From positions 1-6,604 of the forward strand of contig CALQZE010000021.1 of the NCBI GenBank assembly GCA_943348955.1: 6,604 nt of DNA, given 5' to 3'. Each line of letters starts with the position of its first letter. Position 1 is the first letter of the stretch. The DNA comes from Candidatus Uhrbacteria bacterium RIFOXYB12_FULL_58_10 (GTDB lineage Bacteria > Patescibacteriota > Patescibacteriia > UBA9934 > GWF2-40-263). Positions 1 through 5,455 of this stretch are shown here, in pieces. The position numbers were made by a program, and so were the translations under genes. Under the pieces are notes generated by a model that was not told the origin of the DNA, made no database searches, and worked only from the letters and a program-made list of their open reading frames with translations.

Positions 1-1
1 A

Positions 2-928
2 ATTATCATTTTTTACAAATACACAGCCGTTACGGATCCTGTCGGATTTGTAAATTGGCAAAAGGCCACTTGCATGGAACTGAATTTACTCGGTCGTATT
101 TTGATTGCGAAAGAGGGGATTAACGGATCTGTTGAAGGAACGATCGACTCCATCGCAGAATATAAACGCCGAATGCTTGCTCAAGATGGAAGCGAAGGAA
201 CATTCGGAGATTTTTCGGATCTTTGGTTTAAGGCGAGTCCGGGAACCGGCGACGCTTTCGTGAAATTGAAAGTAAAAGCTCGTAACGTGATTCTTGCAAC
301 AGGTTTAAAGAATGAAAATGACATTGATCCGAATCGAACGACTGGAACACATATCGAACCGGAAGAATTAAAATCATGGATTGAGAGCGGTGAAGAATTT
401 GAAATTGTCGACATGCGAAACGATTATGAATATGCGGTCGGACATTTTTCGGGATCACACGCAAGTCACATGAAGAATTTCCGTGATCTTGTATCTGTGA
501 CTCCACAAATCACGATTCCAAAAGAAAAAAAGATTTTAACCGTTTGTACGTACGGAGTTCGATGCGAGAAGGCTTCCGGATATCTCAAACAGCAAGGATT
601 TGAAAATGTCTATCAATTGAACGGTGGAATTGGAACGTACATGAAAAAATATCCCGGACAAGATTTTCTCGGATCTTTGTATGTCTTTGATGCTCGCATG
701 ACAGAACAATTTACGAATGATTACGAAGTGATTGGGACTTGTGTTGCGTGTCATGGCAAAAGCGAACGATTCGGAAATTGCGCATGGGACATTTGCCACA
801 AACAGATGATTATTTGCGATACCTGCGCTCCAAAGGCTCACTCGATCTACTGCTCAACAATGTGCCGTTTCTTGAATATTCCAAGACGATTTTTAGCTCA
901 AATACGCATGAAAATGCAAAAGGCTTAG
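2..928 (+). CDS. trhO: tRNA uridine(34) hydroxylase TrhO (rhodanese family), 5'-truncated
   Basis: TrhO (YceA/YbfQ family) makes 5-hydroxyuridine at tRNA wobble position 34 in the cytoplasm. The reading frame is open from base 2, and residues upstream of the first visible ATG (74) match the family: FYKY, then DPVGFVNWQ, then the GRILIAKEGINGSVEG block. ATG 74 is therefore internal; the true start lies off the window and perhaps 20 residues are missing (308 visible, family about 320-350). The rhodanese domain follows, with DMRNDYEYAVGHF and the active-site loop CTYGVRCEKA; the catalytic Cys codon is at 545-547. The C-terminus has a Cys-rich, probably zinc-binding region (CVAC, NCAWDICH, CDTC, YCSTMC). 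Oddity: the loop is CTYG where the family usually has CTGG. No clear terminator follows the TAG. Identification is firm; activity is inferred from the family. Confidence 0.93.
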   Translation: MIIFYKYTAVTDPVGFVNWQKATCMELNLLGRILIAKEGINGSVEGTIDSIAEYKRRMLAQDGSEGTFGDFSDLWFKASPGTGDAFVKLKVKARNVILATGLKNENDIDPNRTTGTHIEPEELKSWIESGEEFEIVDMRNDYEYAVGHFSGSHASHMKNFRDLVSVTPQITIPKEKKILTVCTYGVRCEKASGYLKQQGFENVYQLNGGIGTYMKKYPGQDFLGSLYVFDARMTEQFTNDYEVIGTCVACHGKSERFGNCAWDICHKQMIICDTCAPKAHSIYCSTMCRFLNIPRRFLAQIRMKMQKA

Positions 929-930
929 CC

Positions 931-959
931 TTGACGAAAACCCTTTATTTTGGTACTCT
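931..959 (+). promoter_or_regulatory. Probable sigma70-type promoter for the DUF5698-like gene
   Basis: TTGACG (931-936) is followed after 17 bp by TACTCT (954-959), preceded by TG (TGG-TACTCT), an extended -10. The -35 matches 5 of 6 consensus bases; the -10 matches 3 of 6 including the key T, A and final T. Transcription would start near 966, giving a leader of about 57 nt that opens with a small 5-bp hairpin (965-979). It is the only good promoter match in the 94-bp gap after trhO. Confidence 0.5.
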
Positions 960-1022
960 CCCGACGCCACTTTCTGGCGAAAGGTCGATCTTTCTAACTC
1001 ACCCAATTAACCAGTCTCACCT

Positions 1023-1322
1023 ATGATGCTTTTTTTCATTGGTCTTGTTGAAATGGTCATCGCGACAATTTGGACAAGATTCGTATCACAGGGAAAAATG
1101 GTTGCGAGCAGTTTTGTAACGTTCGTAAACATCCTGATCTGGTATTACGTCTTGCGACAAATCATTACCGATTTGAACGATTGGACCATTATTGTTCTCT
1201 ACGCTGCAGGTTGCGCCGTTGGAACATTGATCGGCATGTATCTTTTCGAAAGAAAAGAGAAACCTGTTCAGGATCCACTTCTCATTTTGGAAACGAAGGA
1301 AGTTTCGCTTGACACTGTATGA
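1023..1322 (+). CDS. Small membrane protein, DUF5698-like (UPF0316 N-terminal type)
   Basis: 99 residues with three likely membrane helices: about 2-19, 27-46 and 53-75. The pattern of a short N-terminal helix, a segment ending in VLRQIITDLNDW, then AAGCAVGTLIGMYLFE resembles the DUF5698 domain of UPF0316 proteins, where a conserved Ala/Gly-rich helix ends in GT.(I/V)G...E. Those proteins usually continue into a cytoplasmic DUF2179 domain; here only a charged tail of about 24 residues follows, so this is a stand-alone membrane part. The family has no established function and I do not assign one. An in-frame stop at 1008 limits the start to ATG 1023 or the adjacent ATG 1026; no Shine-Dalgarno sequence precedes either. 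It ends with TGA and is followed 45 bp later by a strong terminator, so it is probably monocistronic from the promoter near 931. Family assignment is by remembered pattern only. Confidence 0.7.
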   Translation: MMLFFIGLVEMVIATIWTRFVSQGKMVASSFVTFVNILIWYYVLRQIITDLNDWTIIVLYAAGCAVGTLIGMYLFERKEKPVQDPLLILETKEVSLDTV

Positions 1323-1367
1323 TTACAGAGATACCTCAATCCGTAGACACAGATCCTGCGCCCGGAT

Positions 1368-1407
1368 AAAACACTACCCAACGTATCACGACGGGTAGTG
1401 TTTTTTT
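1368..1407 (+). terminator. Rho-independent terminator after the DUF5698-like gene
   Basis: AAAACACTACCC (1368-1379) pairs perfectly with GGGTAGTGTTTT (1393-1404) across a 13-nt loop, and the 3' arm runs into seven Ts (1401-1407). The 8-bp core CACTACCC/GGGTAGTG with a U-tract is a textbook intrinsic terminator. It separates the upstream gene from the zinc operon. The A-run on the 5' side could let it work weakly on the other strand, but no minus-strand gene points into it. Confidence 0.9.
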
Positions 1408-1408
1408 A

Positions 1409-1417
1409 TGGTATGAT
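1409..1417 (+). promoter_or_regulatory. Extended -10 promoter of the zinc operon
   Basis: TGG-TATGAT (1409-1417) is an extended -10 element with a hexamer matching TATAAT at 5 of 6 positions. The expected -35 position (about 1389-1394, CGACGG) is poor and falls in the loop and 3' arm of the preceding terminator, so activity would rest on the extended -10 or an activator. Transcription would start near 1424, leaving a leader of about 30 nt before znuA. No sequence convincingly resembling a known Zur box is present. Confidence 0.55.
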
Positions 1418-1453
1418 TCGATTGATCTTAACCGTCTGCGTCGTTATTATTTT

Positions 1454-2380
1454 ATGCAAAAGAAAATTTTTCCTATAATCCTTGCTCTGGTATTTGTCTT
1501 GCTTTTTGTTTGGATGATTGTTTCATATCCAAGAACATCACATACATCCATTTGGTCTGCTGGAAAACTTCATGTGATTGCAAGTTTTTATCCGATTGCA
1601 GAATTTGCTCGTGCTGTCGGTGGTGATTATGTTGAAGTGCTCACAATAACACCTGCGGGAACAGAACCTCATGAATATGAGCCAACCGCAGAGCAACTTA
1701 CCGCTGTTTATTTGTCGGATGTTTTTCTGTACAATGGAGGAGGAATTGATGCATGGGCAACACGCATTGCGTCGGATGTTATAGAAAAACAGATCGTGGT
1801 AAATGAATTGAGTCGTGCAATCGAAACAACTCATTTTGAAGCTGAAACGGAAGTGTTTGATCCGCATGTTTGGCTCGATCCTGTTCTCGCAGAAAAGGAA
1901 ATTCTGGTGATTGCACAACTCTTTTCTGAACGTGATCCTTTGCACGCGGATGCTTACAGACAAAACGCCGATGCGTACATCTCAAAACTTTCTTTTCTCA
2001 ATCAGTCATATAAAAACGAACTCGCATCCTGTCGTAATAGAACGGTTGTAACATCTCATTCCGCCTTTGCGTATCTTGCAAAACGTTACAATTTTAATGT
2101 GATTGCGATCGCAGGCTTGTCACCGGAAGAAGAACCGTCTGCGGGACGTTTGGCAGAAATTGTGAAGCTGGCAAGGCAAAATAATATTTCTTATATTTAT
2201 TTTGAAACACTTGCAAGTCCGAAGTTGTCAAATACGATCGCTCGTGAAATTGGGGCAAAGACACTTGTGTTTAATCCGCTTGAAGGTGTGAGTGATGAAG
2301 ATCAAGCTTCAGGGAAAAATTATCTTACAATCATGAGGGAGAATTTGGATAACTTGAAAATTGGCATGTTATGTCCGTAA
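1454..2380 (+). CDS. znuA: Zinc ABC transporter substrate-binding protein (ZnuA/AdcA type)
   Basis: Extracytoplasmic receptor that captures zinc and hands it to the ZnuB permease (cluster A-1, SBP_bac_9 family). 308 residues: a hydrophobic N-terminal segment (about 5-23), then the two-lobed binding fold. Metal ligands are visible at family positions: H73 (GTEPHEYEP), H138 (DPHVWLDP), H202 (TSHSAFAYL) and E277 (NPLEG). His at the third position, where manganese receptors such as PsaA have Glu, and the GLSPEEEPS and NPLEG blocks point to the zinc-type AdcA/ZnuA branch. The loop between the first two ligands is short and acidic with one extra His, not the long His-rich loop of many ZnuA proteins. 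There is no lipobox Cys; the first Cys is residue 193, so the protein is probably held by an uncleaved signal anchor or is secreted. First gene of the operon; no Shine-Dalgarno sequence precedes the ATG. The last 10 bp overlap znuC. Confidence 0.92.
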   Translation: MQKKIFPIILALVFVLLFVWMIVSYPRTSHTSIWSAGKLHVIASFYPIAEFARAVGGDYVEVLTITPAGTEPHEYEPTAEQLTAVYLSDVFLYNGGGIDAWATRIASDVIEKQIVVNELSRAIETTHFEAETEVFDPHVWLDPVLAEKEILVIAQLFSERDPLHADAYRQNADAYISKLSFLNQSYKNELASCRNRTVVTSHSAFAYLAKRYNFNVIAIAGLSPEEEPSAGRLAEIVKLARQNNISYIYFETLASPKLSNTIAREIGAKTLVFNPLEGVSDEDQASGKNYLTIMRENLDNLKIGMLCP

Positions 2381-3135
2381 GCAAAAAAGTTCCGATCATT
2401 CAGGTCAAACATCTTATTTACGAACGCAATGGTGAACATATCATCAATCGTTTTTCGTTTGATATTCAAGCGGGGGATTATGTTGGAATTATTGGACCAA
2501 ATGGTGGCGGGAAAACGACATTGTTGAAATTATTGCTCGGGTTATTGAAACCACACCATGGGACGATTCAATTATTGGGCGGTAGCCCAATGCAAGCTTC
2601 CGTTCGCAAACAAGTTGGTTATGTTGCGCAACGAGGAGGAAATATCGATACACAATTTCCAGCAACCGTGCTCGAGGTTATTCGATCCGGACGCACACCT
2701 CGTCTTGGATTATTCGGACACATGCAAGAAAAAGACGAGAAAGCTATTAAGCATGCGATCAAGGAAATGGGAATAGAATCGCTGCTTGATCGACCTTTGT
2801 ATAAATTGTCGGGTGGAGAACGTCAAAAAGTATTACTTGCTCGCGCACTTGTTGGTGAGCCAAAAATTTTGTTTCTTGATGAGCCAGTTGATGGATTAGA
2901 TCCGGCCTCACGGGATGATTTTTATGCACTGCTTCGTAAATTAAACAAAGACGGATTGACAATCATTCTTGTTTCTCACGATGTCCATACGGTTGCGAAA
3001 GAGGCGAATGCGGCGATTTGTTTGAAACATCAACTCGTTTGTCATGGAAACAAAGCGTGTATGATCGGTGAGGATGAATTGAAAGATTTGTTCCACAAAG
3101 ACCGAAAAGAGATTTTACTGCATCACGACACATAA
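2371..3135 (+). CDS. znuC: Zinc ABC transporter ATP-binding protein ZnuC
   Basis: Cytoplasmic ATPase that powers zinc import through ZnuB. 254 residues, normal for the family, with all ABC motifs in order: Walker A GPNGGGKTT (42-50), Q-loop Gln (about 87, YVAQRGG), signature LSGGERQ (146-152), Walker B KILFLDEP (165-172), D-loop GLDP and the H-loop His of SHD (H203). It is therefore expected to be catalytically intact. The segment QRGGNIDTQFPATVLEVIRSG between Q-loop and signature is typical of the metal (ZnuC/MntB-like) group. A C-terminal extension of about 50 residues carries several His and Cys (CLKHQLVCHG, final HHD); I do not claim this binds metal. The ATG lies inside the last codons of znuA (10-bp overlap) with no Shine-Dalgarno sequence, implying translational coupling. 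Confidence 0.94.
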   Translation: MSVSKKVPIIQVKHLIYERNGEHIINRFSFDIQAGDYVGIIGPNGGGKTTLLKLLLGLLKPHHGTIQLLGGSPMQASVRKQVGYVAQRGGNIDTQFPATVLEVIRSGRTPRLGLFGHMQEKDEKAIKHAIKEMGIESLLDRPLYKLSGGERQKVLLARALVGEPKILFLDEPVDGLDPASRDDFYALLRKLNKDGLTIILVSHDVHTVAKEANAAICLKHQLVCHGNKACMIGEDELKDLFHKDRKEILLHHDT

Positions 3136-3136
3136 T

Positions 3137-3967
3137 ATGTACGAACTTTTTGCTCTTGATTTCATGCGCCGTGCCTTTGCGATCGGACTTGTTGTAGCGA
3201 TTGTCGCCCCGACAATCGGAATCTTTTTTGTTGTGCGTCGTTACAGTGCCATCGCAGATACACTTGCTCACATGTCACTTGCGGGGGTTGCTCTTAGTCT
3301 TGTATTAAATCTCGCATCAATCCCTACGGCACTTTTTGTTTCTATAGTCTCTGTTCTTGGAATTGAGCACATGCGTGAAAAAAAGAATCTTCCGGCAGAT
3401 ACGATTGTTTCACTCTTTTTGTTCGGCGGACTTGCTGTTGGTGTTGTTTTGCTCGGACTTGCTCATGGAAAAAATGTGAATATCGTCAATTATTTGTTTG
3501 GAAATATTGTAACCGTGACAAATACAGACATTATTTCCGTAAGTGCGATTGGGGCATGCGCATTTTTTCTTGCCATTGTTCTTTGGCGTCAGCTTTTTGC
3601 TGTCTCACTCGACGAAGAAACCGCGCAAGCAAACGGTCTGCCCGTTCGCTGGCTTAATCGCATGCTCGCCGTGCTTGGCGCCGCTACAATCGCAATTTCA
3701 ATGAACGTTGTCGGTGTTCTCTTAATTGGTGCGTTGATGGTGATTCCTGTTCTAGCAGCAATGCAATTTCGACGCGGATTTCAATCTACGTGGGTTATTG
3801 CTTTAGTTATTTCTGTTATATCCGTTACTCTTGGTCTTATTGCTTCGTTCTATCTCAATCTTGCAAGCGGAGGAACGATCGTATTGTTCACGATTGTCTG
3901 TTTTCTCTTTGCTTCATTATTTTCGGGAGTAAATTCATCTTCTTTGCATGCGCAACATCATTCATAA
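3137..3967 (+). CDS. znuB: Zinc ABC transporter permease ZnuB (ABC-3 family)
   Basis: Integral membrane channel of the zinc importer. 276 residues, the usual length, mostly hydrophobic with about eight helices. Family landmarks are present: the start MRRAFAIGLVVAIVAP.IGIFFVVRRYS, DTLAHMSLAGVALS (residues 41-54, matching the conserved D..SH..LPG.A region), NYLFGNIVTVT (118-128), the cytoplasmic coupling segment DEETAQANGLPV (159-170) and VVGVLLIGALMVIPVLAA (191-208). The protein ends in HAQHHS, a small His cluster that may be a cytoplasmic metal-touching tail but may also be chance. The gene starts 1 bp after the znuC stop and its last 20 bp overlap the next gene, so it sits in the middle of a tightly coupled operon. 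No Shine-Dalgarno sequence is seen. Confidence 0.93.
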   Translation: MYELFALDFMRRAFAIGLVVAIVAPTIGIFFVVRRYSAIADTLAHMSLAGVALSLVLNLASIPTALFVSIVSVLGIEHMREKKNLPADTIVSLFLFGGLAVGVVLLGLAHGKNVNIVNYLFGNIVTVTNTDIISVSAIGACAFFLAIVLWRQLFAVSLDEETAQANGLPVRWLNRMLAVLGAATIAISMNVVGVLLIGALMVIPVLAAMQFRRGFQSTWVIALVISVISVTLGLIASFYLNLASGGTIVLFTIVCFLFASLFSGVNSSSLHAQHHS

Positions 3968-4436
3968 AATCTTTCTTGCAAGTTTGGCACTGAAAACCAT
4001 CAATGGAATTTTTGAGATATTTGGCGGTCTCATGTTTCTTTTTTTTCAGTCACATTATGTTGCGCGCTTTTTGTTATTGCTTGTGCAAGGAGAATTTGGT
4101 GAGGATCCAGAGGACCCGTTCTTATCACAGATGCTTTATACAGCCAATCATCTTTCCGTCTCCACGAGAATTTTTCTGGCGTTCTATCTGTTGGCGCATG
4201 GAATCATTAATATTACGTTAGCTATGGCTCTTAAGAGAAAAATCCACATTGCTTATCCGATCGCGATTGGTTTCTTTTTTGCGTTTATGATGTACGAACT
4301 GTTCCGATTTAGCATTCATCCGTCGTTTTGGCTCGGAGGACTTCTTTGTCTGGACGCTATCGTGATCTATTCGATCATCAAAGAATATCGTAAAGTATTA
4401 CATTTAAAAAAGTCGGAATCACTTCTTGTTGTATGA
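3948..4436 (+). CDS. DUF2127 family membrane protein
   Basis: 162 residues with about four membrane helices (roughly 20-33, 74-95, 102-119, 126-143). It matches the DUF2127 pattern well: an N-terminal IFLASLALKTINGIFEIFGG, then FYLLAHGIINITLA, IAYPIAIGFFFAFMMYE, and a final LDAIVIYSIIKEYRK. The LAHG and D....EYR features are hallmarks of this family. Function is unknown; the conserved His in LAHG, the YEL.R segment and the Asp of the last helix are the only obvious polar candidates for a site. The start ATG lies within znuB (20-bp overlap) and the stop forms an ATGA overlap with the next gene, so expression is tied to zinc uptake. Alternative starts are unattractive because the conserved N-terminal LKTINGIFE block needs this one. 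No ribosome-binding site is visible. Confidence 0.85.
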   Translation: MRNIIHKIFLASLALKTINGIFEIFGGLMFLFFQSHYVARFLLLLVQGEFGEDPEDPFLSQMLYTANHLSVSTRIFLAFYLLAHGIINITLAMALKRKIHIAYPIAIGFFFAFMMYELFRFSIHPSFWLGGLLCLDAIVIYSIIKEYRKVLHLKKSESLLVV

Positions 4437-4831
4437 AATTCAAATCAGGTCTCTATGCAATTTTGTTTGTTTTGGTCATCCATTTTGTATTGTTATTGAT
4501 GGACGGCTACGGACGTTTCTATCAAATCGATATTCTTATGCATTTGATGGGCGGATTTGCTTGGGCATTGATTGCCCTTGCCCTTGAGACGCGGGTAAAA
4601 TCCTGTTTTAAAAAATCACTGCCAACCTGGTATCGTTATATTTTTGTTGCCGGATTTGTTTTGATGATTGGTGTTGCCTGGGAATTTCATGAATATGCTC
4701 TCGATCAGACAATCAATATTTGGTATCACATTGTTCCGTCCCAACCATCTCTTGCAGACACAATGAAAGATTTGCTTGATGATTGGATTGGTGCGAGCGC
4801 TGCGTTCTTTCTCTTTCAAAAGAAAAAATAA
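4433..4831 (+). CDS. Small membrane protein, DUF2238/VanZ-like
   Basis: 132 residues with four predicted helices (about 6-23, 35-51, 66-83, 115-128). Conserved-looking polar residues lie in or next to helices: D33 and H37 in DILMHLMGGF, W83-E84 and E87 in AWEFHEYALD, and D109, D113 and D117 in DTMKDLLDDWIGA. The sequence order D..MH..GG, WE..E, DT..DL..D..GA is what I associate with DUF2238 and VanZ-like membrane proteins; no biochemical role is established for this branch. The acid and His residues could form a metal or lipid-phosphate site, which is speculation. It is the last gene of the zinc operon, starting in the ATGA overlap with the DUF2127 gene. It ends with three Lys codons whose A-run doubles as the T-tract of the opposing gene's terminator. 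Confidence 0.8.
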   Translation: MKFKSGLYAILFVLVIHFVLLLMDGYGRFYQIDILMHLMGGFAWALIALALETRVKSCFKKSLPTWYRYIFVAGFVLMIGVAWEFHEYALDQTINIWYHIVPSQPSLADTMKDLLDDWIGASAAFFLFQKKK

Positions 4832-4852
4832 AAATTCGCAGAGTATGCGAAT
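4823..4852 (-). terminator. Rho-independent terminator of the minus-strand gene
   Basis: On the minus strand ATTCGCA and TGCGAAT (4852-4846 and 4840-4834) form a 7-bp stem with a 5-nt loop, followed by a T-rich tract TTTTATTTTTT complementary to 4823-4833. The stem begins at the last base of the minus-strand stop codon. Read on the plus strand the hairpin is followed by CAAGG, so it would not terminate the zinc operon. The T-tract overlaps the terminal Lys codons of the opposing gene. Confidence 0.8.
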
Positions 4853-5334
4853 CAAGGTGATGTGGAATGATTGAGAAATTCTGTAGCGTAAAAGCTGATT
4901 TTCATGTAAGCGGAGACGTCGTCTCCGCTTTTATTGAATGCACGTTCGGAAACCCGTTTGTCGTCGGAAGTGAAAAATGAAATGCGGATATCGATGTTTC
5001 CTTTCCAGGCTCGTGCGAGTTTATCTAGGTGATAGCAGAATGTGCGGTAGTTCTTGAAGCCAAGAGAGGGGAGAAGGTGTCGTTGTACGACGGATTCGAT
5101 GGCAAGATTCGTCCTGCTTCGAGAAACGATCGAATCAATAAACAGGGGAAACTGCCAGTCTGTGTCGCCTTCCCACCGATGATGTTTGCGAAACAAATCC
5201 AGTCTTCGCGGGATAAGTGATTGAAGATGTGTCGCAAGTACAGGGAGCTTTTTATCGGCTTCTCTGTGCAGCCGATCTCGTTCGGCAAGTTCTTGCAGGA
5301 TAGACATTTCTTTTGTGACTGGGACGGCTTTCAT
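4852..5334 (-). CDS. Hypothetical soluble protein, 160 residues
   Basis: I do not recognise this protein. It is hydrophilic, with no membrane helix or signal peptide. The N-terminal half is helical and charged (residues 8-55, with ILQELAERDRLHREADKK and IPRRLDLFRKHHRWEG). The middle has SRSRTNLAIESVVQRHLLPSLGF (71-93) and YRTFCYHLDKLARAWKG (96-112). The end alternates polar and hydrophobic residues like beta strands (IDIRISFFTSDD, AYMKISFYATEF). That it is a real gene is supported by a GGAGG Shine-Dalgarno site 8 nt before the ATG, a TTGACA promoter giving a leader of about 23 nt, and a terminator directly at the TGA. It is the only minus-strand gene and the only one with a canonical ribosome-binding site. 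Basic and acidic residues are mixed, so nucleic-acid binding cannot be judged. An inverted repeat covers its leader and start codon. Confidence 0.8.
   Translation of the reverse strand: MKAVPVTKEMSILQELAERDRLHREADKKLPVLATHLQSLIPRRLDLFRKHHRWEGDTDWQFPLFIDSIVSRSRTNLAIESVVQRHLLPSLGFKNYRTFCYHLDKLARAWKGNIDIRISFFTSDDKRVSERAFNKSGDDVSAYMKISFYATEFLNHSTSP
4908..4932 (+). terminator. Probable terminator of the zinc operon, inside the opposing gene
   Basis: AAGCGGAGAC (4908-4917) pairs perfectly with GTCTCCGCTT (4921-4930) around a GTC loop, followed by TTATT; the run of four Ts is 4929-4932. It lies 77 bp after the stop of the last zinc-operon gene. On the minus strand the same hairpin is followed by ACATG with no T-tract, so its polarity suits plus-strand transcription. 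It falls within codons for KSGDDVSAYM of the minus-strand protein. The short U-tract makes efficiency uncertain. Confidence 0.6.
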
Positions 5335-5359
5335 GTTGTAAACCTCCGTGTAACATGAA
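5330..5359. repeat. 8-bp inverted repeat over the leader and start codon of the minus-strand gene
   Basis: TTCATGTT (5330-5337) and AACATGAA (5352-5359) are perfect inverted copies separated by 14 bp, so their centres are 22 bp apart, about two helical turns. The repeat starts at the predicted transcription start and ends just past the ATG. As RNA it would form a hairpin with the start codon in the 3' arm and the GGAGG in the loop; as DNA it could be an operator. Confidence 0.6.
5343..5347 (-). promoter_or_regulatory. Strong Shine-Dalgarno site for the minus-strand gene
   Basis: GGAGG on the minus strand (complement of CCTCC, 5343-5347) lies 8 nt before the ATG at 5334-5332. It fixes the start of the 160-residue protein. 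No comparable site precedes any other start codon visible in this window. Confidence 0.85.
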
Positions 5360-5364
5360 CGGCA

Positions 5365-5392
5365 ATAGTAGCGTACATAGCCACTTTGTCAA
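5365..5392 (-). promoter_or_regulatory. Strong sigma70-type promoter of the minus-strand gene
   Basis: Minus strand: consensus TTGACA (complement of 5387-5392), a 16-bp spacer, then TACTAT (complement of 5365-5370), matching TATAAT at 4 of 6 positions. Transcription would start around 5357-5359, giving a leader of about 23-25 nt that carries the GGAGG site. This is the best promoter match in the window. Confidence 0.75.
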
Positions 5393-5417
5393 ATGTCTCT
5401 TTGCGAATTCATTACTC

Positions 5418-5446
5418 TATTCAAGATAAGAAAAATGTGATATTGT
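5418..5446 (+). promoter_or_regulatory. Candidate promoter for the small Met/His/Cys membrane protein
   Basis: TGA-TATTGT (5438-5446) is an extended -10 with 4 of 6 matches; TATTCA (5418-5423) 17 bp upstream is a weak -35. The predicted start, near 5453, is only about 3 nt before the ATG, which would make the mRNA essentially leaderless. This agrees with the absence of a Shine-Dalgarno sequence. Confidence 0.45.
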
Positions 5447-5455
5447 TGGTTTAAC

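Noticed and set aside
74..76. ATG 74 as the start of trhO
   Set aside because: The frame stays open to base 2 and the upstream residues (FYKY and following) match the conserved N-terminus of the family, so the gene begins outside the window.
965..979. Hairpin CGCCA/TGGCG after trhO as a terminator
   Set aside because: Only 5 bp and followed by AAAGG on the plus strand with no T-tract on either strand. It sits at the predicted start of the next transcript.
739..1026. Open frame of 95 codons on the plus strand
   Set aside because: Lies mostly out of frame within the Cys-rich end of trhO, and its composition resembles no protein; the gap after trhO already has a promoter there.
1435..1453. CGTTATTATTTTATG before znuA as a Zur box
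   Set aside because: Only a loose partial resemblance to known Zur operators; it lacks the required symmetric halves.
1538..1963. 141-codon minus-strand frame opposite znuA
   Set aside because: Fully antisense to a confidently identified gene, with no ribosome-binding site or recognisable motif. It is a shadow of the coding strand.
2963..3271. 102-codon minus-strand frame across the znuC/znuB junction
   Set aside because: Antisense to two firmly identified genes and without any start signal.
5029..5220. 63-codon plus-strand frame opposite the 160-residue gene
   Set aside because: The minus-strand gene has a promoter, SD site and terminator; this frame has none.
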